This document shows positions 25,529 through 34,946 of a stretch of DNA of 58,762 nt, in pieces. Source of the stretch: Verrucomicrobiaceae bacterium (GTDB taxonomy: Bacteria > Verrucomicrobiota > Verrucomicrobiia > Verrucomicrobiales > Verrucomicrobiaceae); contig CANNQP010000028.1 of NCBI GenBank assembly GCA_947507875.1, forward strand, positions 1-58,762. Reading direction: 5' to 3'. Numbering within the stretch: position 1 is the stretch's first letter; every line of letters starts with the position of its first letter. The position numbers were made by a program, and so were the translations under genes. The notes under the pieces are model-generated. The model saw only the letters and a list, made by a program, of their open reading frames with translations. It searched no databases and was not told the origin of the DNA.

Positions 25529-26410
25529 TCAGACGCCCACCGGATGCCAGATGGTTTTCAGCTCGATCAGCGCTCGGATTTCCTCCAGGCCTTGCTGCCT
25601 TGCGTCTTGCCAGTCGATGTCTTGCTCTTCCTTTCGCAGGTGAGTGCGCTTGATGCTGGCAGCGGCCCCAGCACGCAGTTCGCGGCGCTCATCTGGACCG
25701 ACCATGGCGCTGATGGCACGCAGGTGTTCATGGGTGGCAAAGGTAAGCAGCAGGTCCTTGCGCGTGCCGGTCAGCAGATTCACCACGCCACCTGGCAGGT
25801 CACTGGTGGCCAGCATTTCTCCCAGCAGGAGCGCAGGGTAGGGCTCGGTGGGACTTGCGAGCGCGACGACGGCATTGCCGCTGGTGATGGCAGGCAGCAC
25901 CAGAGAAAGCAGGCCCAGCAGAGGTGCTTGCTCAGGCGCGAGGATGCCCACGATGCCGACGGGCTCCACCGTCGTGAAATTGAAGTGCGGAGAGGCCACG
26001 GGATTCACGCTGCCCAGCAGGGCTTCATACTTATCGGTCCAGCCTGCGTAATGCACCGTGCGGTCGATGCTAGCGCGGACTTCGAGCGCCGCGGCTGCGG
26101 TGGTTTTGGCATTTTGTGGACGCGTGAGCAGCAAGGCAGAAACGAGCTCCTGGGCTCTGGCTTCCATCATTTCCGCCAGTCGATAGAGGATCTGACCACG
26201 GTTGAAGGCCGTGCGCTTGGCCCAGCCCGGTCCTGCTTTGGCAGCGGCCTCGACGGCGTTGCGCAGATCCTTGCGCGAGCATTGGGGGATGTTCGCCACG
26301 AACGCTCCAGTCTGATCCAGCAGAGGCTGCACCTTGCCGCTTTCGCTGCGGATGAAAGTTCCGCCCACGTAGCATTTGGGCGTTTTGGTGATGGGCAGGC
26401 GTGAAGTCAT
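25529..26410 (-). CDS. Degenerate/short aldehyde dehydrogenase-family protein
   Basis: The protein resembles the first, NAD-binding part of aldehyde dehydrogenases (WAKRTAFNRGQILYRLAEMMEAR, VEPVGIVGILAPE, LPGGVVNLLTG) but has only 293 residues against about 480 normally. The usual PWN motif is replaced by APEQ, the cofactor KPSE-type motif by ASPTEP, and the catalytic cysteine region is absent. The ending (RALIELKTIWHPVGV) does not look like a random truncation, so this may be a stable pseudoenzyme rather than a broken gene. Two-domain ALDH16 proteins carry a second ALDH-like domain without catalytic cysteine; similarity to that half is a hypothesis. It lies 57 bases downstream of the amidohydrolase gene on the same strand. 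Confidence 0.75.
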   Translation of the reverse strand: MTSRLPITKTPKCYVGGTFIRSESGKVQPLLDQTGAFVANIPQCSRKDLRNAVEAAAKAGPGWAKRTAFNRGQILYRLAEMMEARAQELVSALLLTRPQNAKTTAAAALEVRASIDRTVHYAGWTDKYEALLGSVNPVASPHFNFTTVEPVGIVGILAPEQAPLLGLLSLVLPAITSGNAVVALASPTEPYPALLLGEMLATSDLPGGVVNLLTGTRKDLLLTFATHEHLRAISAMVGPDERRELRAGAAASIKRTHLRKEEQDIDWQDARQQGLEEIRALIELKTIWHPVGV

Positions 26411-26467
26411 GACAAAACTCAGCGCGCAGACTCTGCGGCACGCTGACGTTTGGCAAGCTGAACGTCG

Positions 26468-27409
26468 TCAGCCCAGCCGGAACACGCGCTGAGCATTGTC
26501 CCAAAGGATCTTGCGCTCCACGGCCTTGCTGGGAGAGAGCCTGCGCAGCGTGGCTAGCGTTTGTGCTCCTTGGCAGCCGGGCCCGCGCCCGAGATGATCG
26601 GCACAATCGCTGCCATACAGGATTTTATCCTGATGCCGCTGCAGGAAAGCGGTCGTATGCGCTTCATCACGCGTCAGCGCCAGCAGCCCTGATCCTGCGG
26701 ACATATCCGCATATAGGTTCGGATAATCCGCGAGATAGCGATCCGTCAGCCCACCTGGGGTGACAGGTGTTTTGGGATAGAGCACTTTCGCTTCATGGTT
26801 GCGGTCGATGTTTCCCCAGAAGGTCTGTGCATGGCCAATGAAGATCGTCTGCGGATACTTTGCCAACATGCGGTGAAACCTCTCGTAACCGCGGTTGTAG
26901 GTCTGAAACTGAAAGTGCAGCAGGATGGGCACGCGGTAGGCCGCCGCGAGTTCGTAGAGCTTTTGGCTGGCGGCAGAGTCGCATTCCACATCGAACTTTT
27001 GCTCACCAATGATGCAGGCGCCTTGCTTCAGCCAGGCTTCGACCTGGGCAGGCGCTTCGTCCAGATCGGTCACTTCATTCGCTCCCCAAAGGTAGGCCTG
27101 TGGGTTTTCTCGGGCCAGTCGGGCGCAGGTCTCGGTCGTGCCGCAGCGAGCGGCAAGGCCGTTGGATTTGCCCTGGTGCGTCGAGGCCCGTGCCTGGAGC
27201 GTTCCAGCCGGCAGCAGGATGCTGCGCGTCACGCCCATCGCTTGCTGGTGCGCGTGCAGGTGGGCATCCTCCCGCCCGTGGTAGTTCGTGTGCTGGTGGA
27301 TGTCGAAAACCGGTTCGGGCTTTTCCTCAGCCGCGATGAAAGGGCAGGTCAAGGTGGAGAGCGCACCGCCGAGAAAAGTTCGACGCGAGGAGCAAGGAAG
27401 GTGAGTCAC
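26468..27409 (-). CDS. Exported amidohydrolase-family metal-dependent hydrolase
   Basis: The 313-residue protein starts with a twin-arginine signal (SSRRTFLGGALSTL), so it should be exported folded by Tat. The amidohydrolase_2-type TIM barrel follows: HQH in FDIHQHTNYHG near residue 37, a histidine in VPILLHFQFQTYNRG, GHAQTFWGN, and the C-terminal aspartate in ILYGSDCADHLGRG. These are the metal-ligand positions of the superfamily. Substrate cannot be told from sequence. Related proteins are abundant in Verrucomicrobia and Planctomycetes. It precedes the degenerate ALDH gene in the same direction. Confidence 0.85.
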   Translation of the reverse strand: MTHLPCSSRRTFLGGALSTLTCPFIAAEEKPEPVFDIHQHTNYHGREDAHLHAHQQAMGVTRSILLPAGTLQARASTHQGKSNGLAARCGTTETCARLARENPQAYLWGANEVTDLDEAPAQVEAWLKQGACIIGEQKFDVECDSAASQKLYELAAAYRVPILLHFQFQTYNRGYERFHRMLAKYPQTIFIGHAQTFWGNIDRNHEAKVLYPKTPVTPGGLTDRYLADYPNLYADMSAGSGLLALTRDEAHTTAFLQRHQDKILYGSDCADHLGRGPGCQGAQTLATLRRLSPSKAVERKILWDNAQRVFRLG

Positions 27410-27504
27410 GCTTGGTGAAACGCTCGTGAACCCGCGCCCTTCGCGTGTTCCTGTGACTCAAACCCGGCTCAGAGTGATGCGCTCTGCTCGCCGATGAAGC
27501 ACCT

Positions 27505-28848
27505 TCATTGGCCGATGCAGAAGAGCTTGTCCTGCGTGCGGATGAAAAGGTGACCGTTGGCCACGACGACGCTGCTGCGGCAGCTCGCGGCATCGCCGTT
27601 GGGTTTGCTGCCATCGCCCATCGCATTCACCGCCAGCATGTCCAAGCTATCGCCACCCGCTTTGGCCACATAGACTTCGCCCCAGAAGTTCACCGCATAG
27701 ATTTTGCCATCCGCCACGGTTGGGCTGCTTTCGAACTTCGACTTGCTGCCCGTGTCACCACTCCAGAGCACTTTGCCTGTTTTCGGTTCCACGCGGCTGA
27801 GCGTGCGGCGGTCGCTATCCAGCACATAAAAGCTACCTTCGTAGTAGGCAGGCGTGGAGACATCACTCGACACGACCTTGGAATCACTCGTCCAAAGCGG
27901 CGGCACATCCTGGCCCTTGGCATCCATCGACAAGGCGAACACGGGTGATTTTTTCGGAGCGCAAACCAGCGCCACGCCTTCACCGACGACGGGGGATGGC
28001 ACGAGGCGGTAGAACTTGTTGTAGCCCTCGCCCAGGGGATTCCAGGTGGCGATGCGGGCGTATTCAGCGCCCGTGGCCGCATCGTGCAGACTGAGGGTAT
28101 CACCGCCAGAGATCAGCATGACACGCTTGCCGCCATGATCACAAAACACCGGCGTGCTGAAGGACTCCAGGGATTCCACTTGGGAGTGGGTCGGCCGGAT
28201 GTGCTTCCACAGATCTTCACCTGTCGCTGGGTTGAGGGCTAGGATGTAGCTGCTCATGTCCTTGCCTGGGGTGCCTTTGTCGAAGCCCTGGAAAACAAAG
28301 GGCTCGTTGCGCTGAAGCACCTGAATGTAGAGCTTGCCGCCATCCAGCGCTGGACTGCTGCCATAGGTCCACTGCGTGGCAAAAGCGCCATGGGTTTCTT
28401 TGAAATCACGCTTCCACTGCAGATTGCCCGCGAAGTCATAACTCGCCGCCACTGCATCCGCGAAGAGGAAGACCACGCGTTCGCCATCGGTGACTGGCGA
28501 GGGGCTGGCCAGATTGCTTTTGTTGTCCCATTGCAGGCCACCTTCAGACACCACGCGGCGCCACAGCTCCTTGCCCGTCTTGGCATCGTAGCACAGGCCC
28601 ACCAGCTGCTGCTTGTCGTGAATCGGTGCAGTCAGGAAGACCTTATCGCCCCAGACCACGGGCACGGAGGCCGAGATGGCCGGCACATCGGCGGCCCATT
28701 TCACGCCTTCCGTGCGGCTGAATTTGGCCGGCAGGTTTTTCTCCGGGCTGGAGCCATCTTGATGAGGGCCGCGCCAGTTGGGCCAGTTTTCAGCTTGGGC
28801 AAAGCAGGCCGTGAGGAGGCATAGGGCGGAAAGGGAAGGGATTTTCAT
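27505..28848 (-). CDS. Exported PQQ-like beta-propeller protein
   Basis: The protein has a signal peptide (about 1-19, SALCLLTACFAQA) and then the motif ENWPNWRGPHQDGSS, typical of planctomycete/verrucomicrobial proteins with PQQ-binding-like beta-propeller repeats. Repeated blades carry A-x-D-x2-TGKELWR-type cores (LCYDAKTGKELWRR, LALNPATGEDLWKH, VEPKTGKVLWSGD). The length, 447 residues, fits one eight-bladed propeller, as in BamB or PQQ dehydrogenases, but no dehydrogenase active-site motif is visible. Role unknown; scaffold or ligand binding in the periplasm is likely. Confidence 0.82.
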   Translation of the reverse strand: MKIPSLSALCLLTACFAQAENWPNWRGPHQDGSSPEKNLPAKFSRTEGVKWAADVPAISASVPVVWGDKVFLTAPIHDKQQLVGLCYDAKTGKELWRRVVSEGGLQWDNKSNLASPSPVTDGERVVFLFADAVAASYDFAGNLQWKRDFKETHGAFATQWTYGSSPALDGGKLYIQVLQRNEPFVFQGFDKGTPGKDMSSYILALNPATGEDLWKHIRPTHSQVESLESFSTPVFCDHGGKRVMLISGGDTLSLHDAATGAEYARIATWNPLGEGYNKFYRLVPSPVVGEGVALVCAPKKSPVFALSMDAKGQDVPPLWTSDSKVVSSDVSTPAYYEGSFYVLDSDRRTLSRVEPKTGKVLWSGDTGSKSKFESSPTVADGKIYAVNFWGEVYVAKAGGDSLDMLAVNAMGDGSKPNGDAASCRSSVVVANGHLFIRTQDKLFCIGQ

Positions 28849-28940
28849 GCGAAAAAGACGAAACCGAAAACGCTATCGCCTGTCGAGATGTTTCGGCATG
28901 GACGGTGCTTCTTCGCGCTTCAAGCCACCGCAGGGTCCAC

Positions 28941-31900
28941 TCACATCCAGATCATCAGTTGCTGGATCAAGTCCTTCGTCTGACTGACGCGGAAGGCCTC
29001 GCCAGCTTCCAGCCTCACTTTGCTGCCACCGTTGTAGGCAAACTCAAAGATCACCGGCAACTCGCCAGGGTGCTGTGCGAGCACTTCGTGGATGCGGTCG
29101 AGATCGATCTGACTGTGGCGCTTGCTGTCCAGACGGAGCAGCAGTGGCTTCGGTGGAGCTGGTGGTGGCGGGGGGGCTTTCTCAGCGACCGTCGTCGCGG
29201 CATCGGGGTTGCGGGCTTTTTTGGGCTGCAGCTCTTTGGCATCGCTGAGGGTCACGCGATTGCCTTCCGTGCGCTGATCCTTCATGCAGCGGCAGCGAAG
29301 GCCGAGCACCTTGCCGGGCTGAAGCAGGTCTTTGAATTTCTCATACTCCTCGCTCCAGGCCATCATCTCGATCTGACCGGTAAAGTCTTCAAAAGTGAAC
29401 GTGGCAAAGGGGCGATTGTCCTTCTTCGAGTATTTTACCGCGCAGGTGTTGATGATGCCCGCGATCCAGATCGTCTGCGGCTTTTCCTTCGTATCGACTT
29501 CATGGATCTCGATGATTTTGGTGATCTTCGAGGAATCAAAATGGCCGCGGAAGTTATCGAGTGGATGACCGCTGACGTAGAAGCCGAGGAGTTCCTTTTC
29601 ATTCGCCAAGACTTCATCGTGGGTCCATGGCGTGACCGTGGAAACTTGGGTTTGTTTCGCCGCGCTCTTCTTGGGTTTGCCCAATTCAAAATCATCAAAA
29701 AGCCCACCCTGCCCAGCCTTGCGATCCTTTTGCAGGGAGGCAGCGCTGGCCAGCACCTGATCCAATCGGGCAAACATGCTGGCGCGATCTTCTTTGGTGA
29801 AGTCAAAGGCACCTGCCTTCACCAGCGACTCCATGGTCTTTTTGTTCACCGACTTTGTGTCGAGTCGTGAACAGAAATCTTCAAGGCTCTTGAAGGGACC
29901 GTTTTTCTCGCGTTCGACGATGGCCCCTGCCATGGCCCCTTCCCCCACGTTCTTGATCGCAGCGAGGCCGAAGCGAATCGCATTCGGCACGCCCTCTGGC
30001 GTTTCGGCATCTTGGGTTCGCTCAGGGGCAAAGGCGAGCAGGCTCTTGTTCACGTCCGGCGGCAAAATCGTGATGCCCATGCGCTGGCACTCGTTCACGA
30101 AGTTGGCGATTTTTTCTGTATTGCTGACTTCCAGGCTGAGGACGCCGGTCATGAACTCGACCGGGAAATTGGCCTTCAGGTAAGCCGTGCGATAGGTCAC
30201 GATGCCGTAAGCAGCGGAGTGCGACTTGTTGAAGCCGTATTGAGCGAACTTTTCCAGCAAGTCGAAGATTTCGTTCGCCTGCTTGGCACCGATGTTGTTC
30301 GTCTTCTCGCAGCCTTCCACGAAGACAAGACGCTGCCTAGCCATCTCCGCCGCATCCTTTTTACCCATCGCTCGGCGCAGCAAGTCCGCCTGACCCAGCG
30401 TGAAGCCAGCGAGCAAGTTCGCTGCCTGCTGCACCTGCTCCTGATAAACCAAGATGCCGTAGGTTTCTTTGGCGATGCGCTCCAGCAGCGGATGCGGATA
30501 CTCCACCTGCTCCAGGCCTTTTTTGCGGTTGATGTAGTCCGGGATGAACTGCATCGGCCCCGGTCGATACAGGGCCAAGATAGCGATGATCTCTTCGATC
30601 TTGTCCGGCCCGAGTTGCTTGCAGGTATTGACCATGCCACCAGATTCCATCTGGAACACAGCGGTCGTTTCGCCTCGTTGGATCAGTTCGAAGGTCTTGG
30701 TGTCCTCGAGCGGTGCATCGGCCGCTCGAAAGCCAGGCACGCGCTGGTGAATCCACTTTTCCGCTTCCTCAATGACCGTCAGGGTCTTGAGACCGAGGAA
30801 GTCCATCTTCAACATGCCCAGCTCGGTCAGAGGCTTCATCGCGAACTGCGTCACGATTTCCTCTTCGTTGCCGCGCGTCAGGGCGATGAAGGTGGAGAGC
30901 GGCTTGTCACCGATGACGATGCCCGCGGCGTGAATGCCCGTGCCGCGTGTCGTTCCTTCCAGGAAGGTGGCGTGCTTCCACAGCTCCTGCGTGGCAGGAT
31001 CATCTTCGATCAGCTTCTTGAGCTCAGGGTTCTTTTCCTGCGCGTCCTTGAGATCGATGTTCAGCTCGTCAGGAATCATCTTCGACACGCGGTCGGAATC
31101 GCCATAGCTCCAGCCAAGCACACGACCTACATCGCGGATCACGCTTTTGGCACCCATGGTGCCAAAGGTGATGATGTGGCTCACGCTCAGCTCACCATAC
31201 TTTTCCCGAACATACTGGATCACCTCGGGACGGCGAGTCTGGCAGAAGTCGATGTCGATATCCGGGGGGCTGACGCGCTCAGGATTCAGGAAGCGCTCAA
31301 ACACGAGTTCAAAGCGCAGCGGGTCGATGTCCGTGATGCCGAGCACGAAGGCGACCAGCGAACCTGCTGCCGAACCACGGCCTGGACCCACCGGGATGCC
31401 ATTTTTCTTGGCCCAGTTGATGAAGTCCCAGACGATCAGGAAGTAACTGGTGAAGTTTTTTTCATTCAGCAGCGCCAGCTCACGATCCATGCGCTTGCGC
31501 AGCTCTTCGTCATTCAGCGCGCGGTCGCGGCCGTAGCGTTGGATCAAGCCTTCCTCGCAGAGCTGGCGCAGGTAATCGCTGCGATCCATGCCGTTCTCGG
31601 GATTGTAGAGCGGGTAGCGGTCGATGCTGGTGGAGTCGAGCCGGATGTCGAGCTCGCACTTCTCTGCGATTTCCAGCGTAGCATCGCAGGCCTCGGGGAT
31701 CTCGGCAAAGAGCGCGCGCATCTCTTCCGCCGTTTTGAAATAAACTTCAGGCGAGTAGGTGAGGCGCTTTTGATCATGCACACTAGCCCCGGTGCCGATG
31801 CAGATGAGCAGGTCGTGGCTCTCATGATCCTCACGGTTCATGAAGTGCACGTCGTTCGTGGCCACGGTCTTCAGCCCATAGCTTTTGCCCCACTCCAGCA

Positions 31901-32525
31901 GCTGTCGTGTGACGACGCGCTGCTGTTCCATGCCATGGTTTTGCAGCTCTAAATAAAAGTTCTCTGGTCCAAAGATGTCCACGAACTCCCGCAGGCTCTT
32001 CTCGGCCTCATCCTTCCGGTCGGTGAGCAGCAGTTGGTTAATCTCCCCATTGATGCAGCCGCTCAGGCAAAGGAGGCCTTTGCTGTGCCGGCGCAGCAGA
32101 TCCTTGTCCATCCGTGGATGATACCACTGGCCGAACAGGTGAGCTTCTGTGACGATTTTGGAGAGGTTTTCGTAGCCCTCGTTGCTGGAGGCAAGCAGCG
32201 TCAGGTGAGAGGCACGCTTGCGCCCCGGCACCTCCTTTTTCTCATGCATGGAGCCGGGGGCCAAATAGACCTCGCAGCCTAGGATGGGCTTCACGACTTT
32301 CTCCAGCTGCTCGGGCGTAGCCACCTCACCTTTCTTGAGCTTTGGCTTTGTTTTTAGAGCCGACATGTAGAAGTCGATGGCTCCATAAAGATTGCCGTGA
32401 TCCGTGATCGCTACGGCAGGCATCTTGAGCTTTTGCGCCCGCTTCACGAGATCATCGATCCGGCACGCCCCGTCGAGCAGGGAGTAATCGGAATGGACGT
32501 GAAGATGGACAAAGGAATCCGCCAT
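28941..32525 (-). CDS. dnaE: DNA polymerase III alpha subunit
   Basis: This is the replicative polymerase. The 1194-residue chain has the DnaE order: a PHP domain at the start (VHLHVHSDYSLLDGACRIDDLV), the palm/catalytic core around residues 330-560 (GPGRGSAAGSLVAFVLGITDIDP and SPPDIDIDFCQTRRPEVI, with the catalytic aspartates in PDIDIDF), fingers with YRPGPMQFIPDYI and YQEQVQQAA, a helix-hairpin-helix region, and an OB fold near residue 1000-1075. The C-terminal end is extended by a proline-rich linker and a small domain. No intein is seen. It is divergent from the ECF sigma factor gene with 110 bases between. Confidence 0.97.
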   Translation of the reverse strand: MADSFVHLHVHSDYSLLDGACRIDDLVKRAQKLKMPAVAITDHGNLYGAIDFYMSALKTKPKLKKGEVATPEQLEKVVKPILGCEVYLAPGSMHEKKEVPGRKRASHLTLLASSNEGYENLSKIVTEAHLFGQWYHPRMDKDLLRRHSKGLLCLSGCINGEINQLLLTDRKDEAEKSLREFVDIFGPENFYLELQNHGMEQQRVVTRQLLEWGKSYGLKTVATNDVHFMNREDHESHDLLICIGTGASVHDQKRLTYSPEVYFKTAEEMRALFAEIPEACDATLEIAEKCELDIRLDSTSIDRYPLYNPENGMDRSDYLRQLCEEGLIQRYGRDRALNDEELRKRMDRELALLNEKNFTSYFLIVWDFINWAKKNGIPVGPGRGSAAGSLVAFVLGITDIDPLRFELVFERFLNPERVSPPDIDIDFCQTRRPEVIQYVREKYGELSVSHIITFGTMGAKSVIRDVGRVLGWSYGDSDRVSKMIPDELNIDLKDAQEKNPELKKLIEDDPATQELWKHATFLEGTTRGTGIHAAGIVIGDKPLSTFIALTRGNEEEIVTQFAMKPLTELGMLKMDFLGLKTLTVIEEAEKWIHQRVPGFRAADAPLEDTKTFELIQRGETTAVFQMESGGMVNTCKQLGPDKIEEIIAILALYRPGPMQFIPDYINRKKGLEQVEYPHPLLERIAKETYGILVYQEQVQQAANLLAGFTLGQADLLRRAMGKKDAAEMARQRLVFVEGCEKTNNIGAKQANEIFDLLEKFAQYGFNKSHSAAYGIVTYRTAYLKANFPVEFMTGVLSLEVSNTEKIANFVNECQRMGITILPPDVNKSLLAFAPERTQDAETPEGVPNAIRFGLAAIKNVGEGAMAGAIVEREKNGPFKSLEDFCSRLDTKSVNKKTMESLVKAGAFDFTKEDRASMFARLDQVLASAASLQKDRKAGQGGLFDDFELGKPKKSAAKQTQVSTVTPWTHDEVLANEKELLGFYVSGHPLDNFRGHFDSSKITKIIEIHEVDTKEKPQTIWIAGIINTCAVKYSKKDNRPFATFTFEDFTGQIEMMAWSEEYEKFKDLLQPGKVLGLRCRCMKDQRTEGNRVTLSDAKELQPKKARNPDAATTVAEKAPPPPPAPPKPLLLRLDSKRHSQIDLDRIHEVLAQHPGELPVIFEFAYNGGSKVRLEAGEAFRVSQTKDLIQQLMIWM

Positions 32526-32635
32526 GGGCGCGCGCTGGCCTACCAGATTAGGCAGGAGGGGGGCTTGGGCAACAAGGTTGAGTTTTCATAGACAAATCTT
32601 CCGCCGTGATCCGTCATCCGGGGTGACATCACCTC

Positions 32636-33145
32636 ATGCTCACCACCCGCCAGATCGAACAACTCTATGATGCCCATGGGGCGGGGTTGTTTCACTACAT
32701 TCACGGCATCGTGAAATGTGAGGCACAGGCCAGGGACCTGCTTCAGGAGCTTTTCCTCAAGCTCCAGCACCAGGGGCTGCCGGTGGTGGAAAGTGAAAGG
32801 GCCTGGATCACCCGGATGGCGCATCATTTGTGCCTCGACTGGCTGCGCCACCACGGCACCCGGCAAAGGGCGGTGGAGCGCAGCGCAGCGGAACCACGGG
32901 CGCAGTTTCAAGATCAAGCGGACCCGGATGCGGCGGAGTTCGCCCGAAGGGTGCAGCGGGCTCTCGACGACCTGCCGCCGGATCAACGCAGCGTGGCGCA
33001 TCTCAAGCTCTGGCAGGGGCTGACCTTTGAAGAGATCGCCTCCGTGCAGGGCATCCCGCTGAACACCGCGGCCAGCCGCTACCGCTACGCCATCGACAAA
33101 CTGCGGTCCATGCTGCGGCCGCTCTATGAGGAGATCCAACCATGA
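32636..33145 (+). CDS. ECF-type RNA polymerase sigma factor
   Basis: The 169-residue protein has sigma region 2 (about 5-75: YDAHGAGLFHYIHGIV, DLLQELFLKLQ, AWITRMAHHLCLDWLR) and region 4 (about 110-160: LPPDQRSVAHLKLWQGLTFEEIA and the helix-turn-helix IPLNTAASRYRYAIDKLR). There is no region 3, so it is an ECF sigma. The stop overlaps the start of the next gene by four bases (ATGA), the usual arrangement for a sigma/anti-sigma pair. Confidence 0.9.
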   Translation: MLTTRQIEQLYDAHGAGLFHYIHGIVKCEAQARDLLQELFLKLQHQGLPVVESERAWITRMAHHLCLDWLRHHGTRQRAVERSAAEPRAQFQDQADPDAAEFARRVQRALDDLPPDQRSVAHLKLWQGLTFEEIASVQGIPLNTAASRYRYAIDKLRSMLRPLYEEIQP

Positions 33146-33417
33146 ATGATGACTTTGAAGAACGACTTAGCCGCCTCGAACAGCGCCCGCTGCCTGAGGA
33201 GTGGAAAGCGCAGATGCTGGCGCAGCCAACACAGATTGAGCGCCGTGGCCCACCACGCTGGCTCGCTGTCGGCTGGGGGCTGGCCTGGGTGGCGGTGATC
33301 GTGCTGCATTTTTCCACCCCGCAGAACCCGGCGGCCCCTTCCCTGCCCTCGACTGTGGACGCGGGAGCCCTCCAGCGCCGAGCAGAGCTGATGCAGTCCC
33401 TGCTCGCCTCCAACTGA
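33142..33417 (+). CDS. One-helix membrane protein, candidate anti-sigma factor
   Basis: The 91-residue protein has an N-terminal charged cytoplasmic part (MNDDFEERLSRLEQRPLPEEWK), one transmembrane helix (about 52-70, LAVGWGLAWVAVIVLHF), and a short outer tail with a Q-rich helix. It has no zinc-binding HxxxCxxC motif, so it is not a ZAS-type anti-sigma. Its overlap with the sigma gene and topology suggest that it holds the sigma factor at the membrane; this is an inference from position. The DFEERLSRLEQRPLPEEWKA-type start is common in short verrucomicrobial membrane proteins next to ECF genes. Confidence 0.72.
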   Translation: MNDDFEERLSRLEQRPLPEEWKAQMLAQPTQIERRGPPRWLAVGWGLAWVAVIVLHFSTPQNPAAPSLPSTVDAGALQRRAELMQSLLASN

Positions 33418-33436
33418 ACCTCTTTTCCCCTTTCCT

Positions 33437-34942
33437 ATGATCTCACTGATGCATCGCCGTTGGTTTCGTCGTCTGCTCTGGACCCTCGTCACGCTCATCA
33501 CGCTCTGGGTCTTGCTGGCTGCCGTGCTGAGCTGGACAGGGCAGCGGCGATGGCAGCGCCTCCAAGACGAGCTTCAGGCCAAGGGCGAGACGCTGGACTT
33601 CCTGAGCCTGCTGCCGCCTGCGATTCCTGATGGGCAGAACTTGGCGGCCATTGAGGCCTTGAACGGCATCCGCCGACCTTCCGGACACAGCCCGGAGGCT
33701 AAGGCGGCGGAAGCCAAGCGCCAGGCGCTCCAGTCCGCCTGCAAGCTGGTCGGGGCACCGCTGCGCAAAGCCATGGAGGGCGATGTCTTCCATCATGCCC
33801 GAGCCCCTGAACTCTCGCAGATCATCCAGGCGCTTCAGGAGCAGAAAGACCCTCTGGTGCCGCCGAATGCAGATGCCCAGGTATTGCGGCTCGCGCTGGA
33901 AAAGAAGGTGCCTGAGCTGAAGCAGCTCGCGGAGAGCATGAGAAGCCGCCCGAAGGTGGAGTTTTTGCCACGCTGGGATGCCATCACTCTGCCGGAGTTC
34001 ATCTTCGCCCTACCCGTGCCGCACTACCAGACCGTGCAGGACCTGGCCCGCATGGTCCGACTGCATGGTCTAGCCTGCCTGGAGTCGGGAGACACCGTGG
34101 CGGCAGCGGCGGATGTAGAGGTGATCTTGCTTTTGTGCCGAGGAGCCTTGAAGGAGCCTCTTTTGATCAGCCATATCGTCGGTCTGGCAATGCATCATCA
34201 AGCCATCGAACTAGTCTGGCTGGTACTGCGAAAGCGGACAGCCGATGAAGCTACCCTTCAGCGCCTACAGACAGCCTTGGAAGCCGTGGAAATCCCCAAG
34301 AGCCTGCTCCAGGCGATGCGCGGGGAGATGGCCGCCGGCGCAGACGCAGCCGCCCTGCTGGAGGCGGATGCCCGTCAGCGAGCCTTGCTGATCGAAGTCA
34401 CTCAAGCACCGCCCTCGAAAATGGAGGGATTGCTGATGGCGCTGATTCCCAACGGTCTTTTCACCCACATGAAAGCCAGCATCGTGCGGGTGGAACATGA
34501 TCTGCTGGTCCGCCCCATCCTCGAAAGCGGGCTGAAAAATGCCCTTCACAAGCCTGATCAGGCCGAGGCGTGGAGCCGCTCAATCAGCCTCTGGAAACGA
34601 CCAGACTACCTGCTGGCGAGGCTAGGCCTTCCTGCGGCGGGTGTCGTTCGCACCCACAGCGCCTTTGCGGAAAACAGTCGCCGTCAGGCCATGCTGGCCT
34701 GTGCCCTCGAGCACCATTTCATCCAGCACGGAAACTATCCCGCCGAAATGCCTGGAGAAGCCTTTGATGGCACAGCCATGAAATACAAGCTCACGCCGGA
34801 TGGACGCTATCAGCTCTGGCACAACGGCCCCGATGGAAAAGATGACGGCGGATCGCTGCGGATGGAGAAACCTGGTGCCACCACCGGCAGCGTGCGCACC
34901 CGCACCTACCTCGGCGACTGGGTCTGGCGCTATGCGCCATGA
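33437..34942 (+). CDS. Membrane-anchored hypothetical protein downstream of the ECF pair
   Basis: The 501-residue protein has one N-terminal transmembrane helix (about 11-34, LLWTLVTLITLWVLLAAVLSW) and a large, mostly helical soluble part presumably outside the cytoplasm. Recognisable stretches are LPPAIPDGQNLAAIEAL, LARMVRLHGLACLESGDTVAAAADVEVIL and the C-terminal KLTPDGRYQLWHNGPDGKDDGG. The last resembles the end of pseudopilin-like proteins but no prepilin leader is present. I do not recognise a named family. It starts 19 bases after the putative anti-sigma gene and probably belongs to the same operon, so it may be part of the stress response or its target. Confidence 0.75.
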   Translation: MISLMHRRWFRRLLWTLVTLITLWVLLAAVLSWTGQRRWQRLQDELQAKGETLDFLSLLPPAIPDGQNLAAIEALNGIRRPSGHSPEAKAAEAKRQALQSACKLVGAPLRKAMEGDVFHHARAPELSQIIQALQEQKDPLVPPNADAQVLRLALEKKVPELKQLAESMRSRPKVEFLPRWDAITLPEFIFALPVPHYQTVQDLARMVRLHGLACLESGDTVAAAADVEVILLLCRGALKEPLLISHIVGLAMHHQAIELVWLVLRKRTADEATLQRLQTALEAVEIPKSLLQAMRGEMAAGADAAALLEADARQRALLIEVTQAPPSKMEGLLMALIPNGLFTHMKASIVRVEHDLLVRPILESGLKNALHKPDQAEAWSRSISLWKRPDYLLARLGLPAAGVVRTHSAFAENSRRQAMLACALEHHFIQHGNYPAEMPGEAFDGTAMKYKLTPDGRYQLWHNGPDGKDDGGSLRMEKPGATTGSVRTRTYLGDWVWRYAP

Positions 34943-34946
34943 TCGT

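Noticed and set aside
30012..31952. 646-residue plus-strand frame opposite dnaE
   Set aside because: It is a shadow of the GC-rich dnaE gene, whose catalytic motifs are intact on the minus strand.
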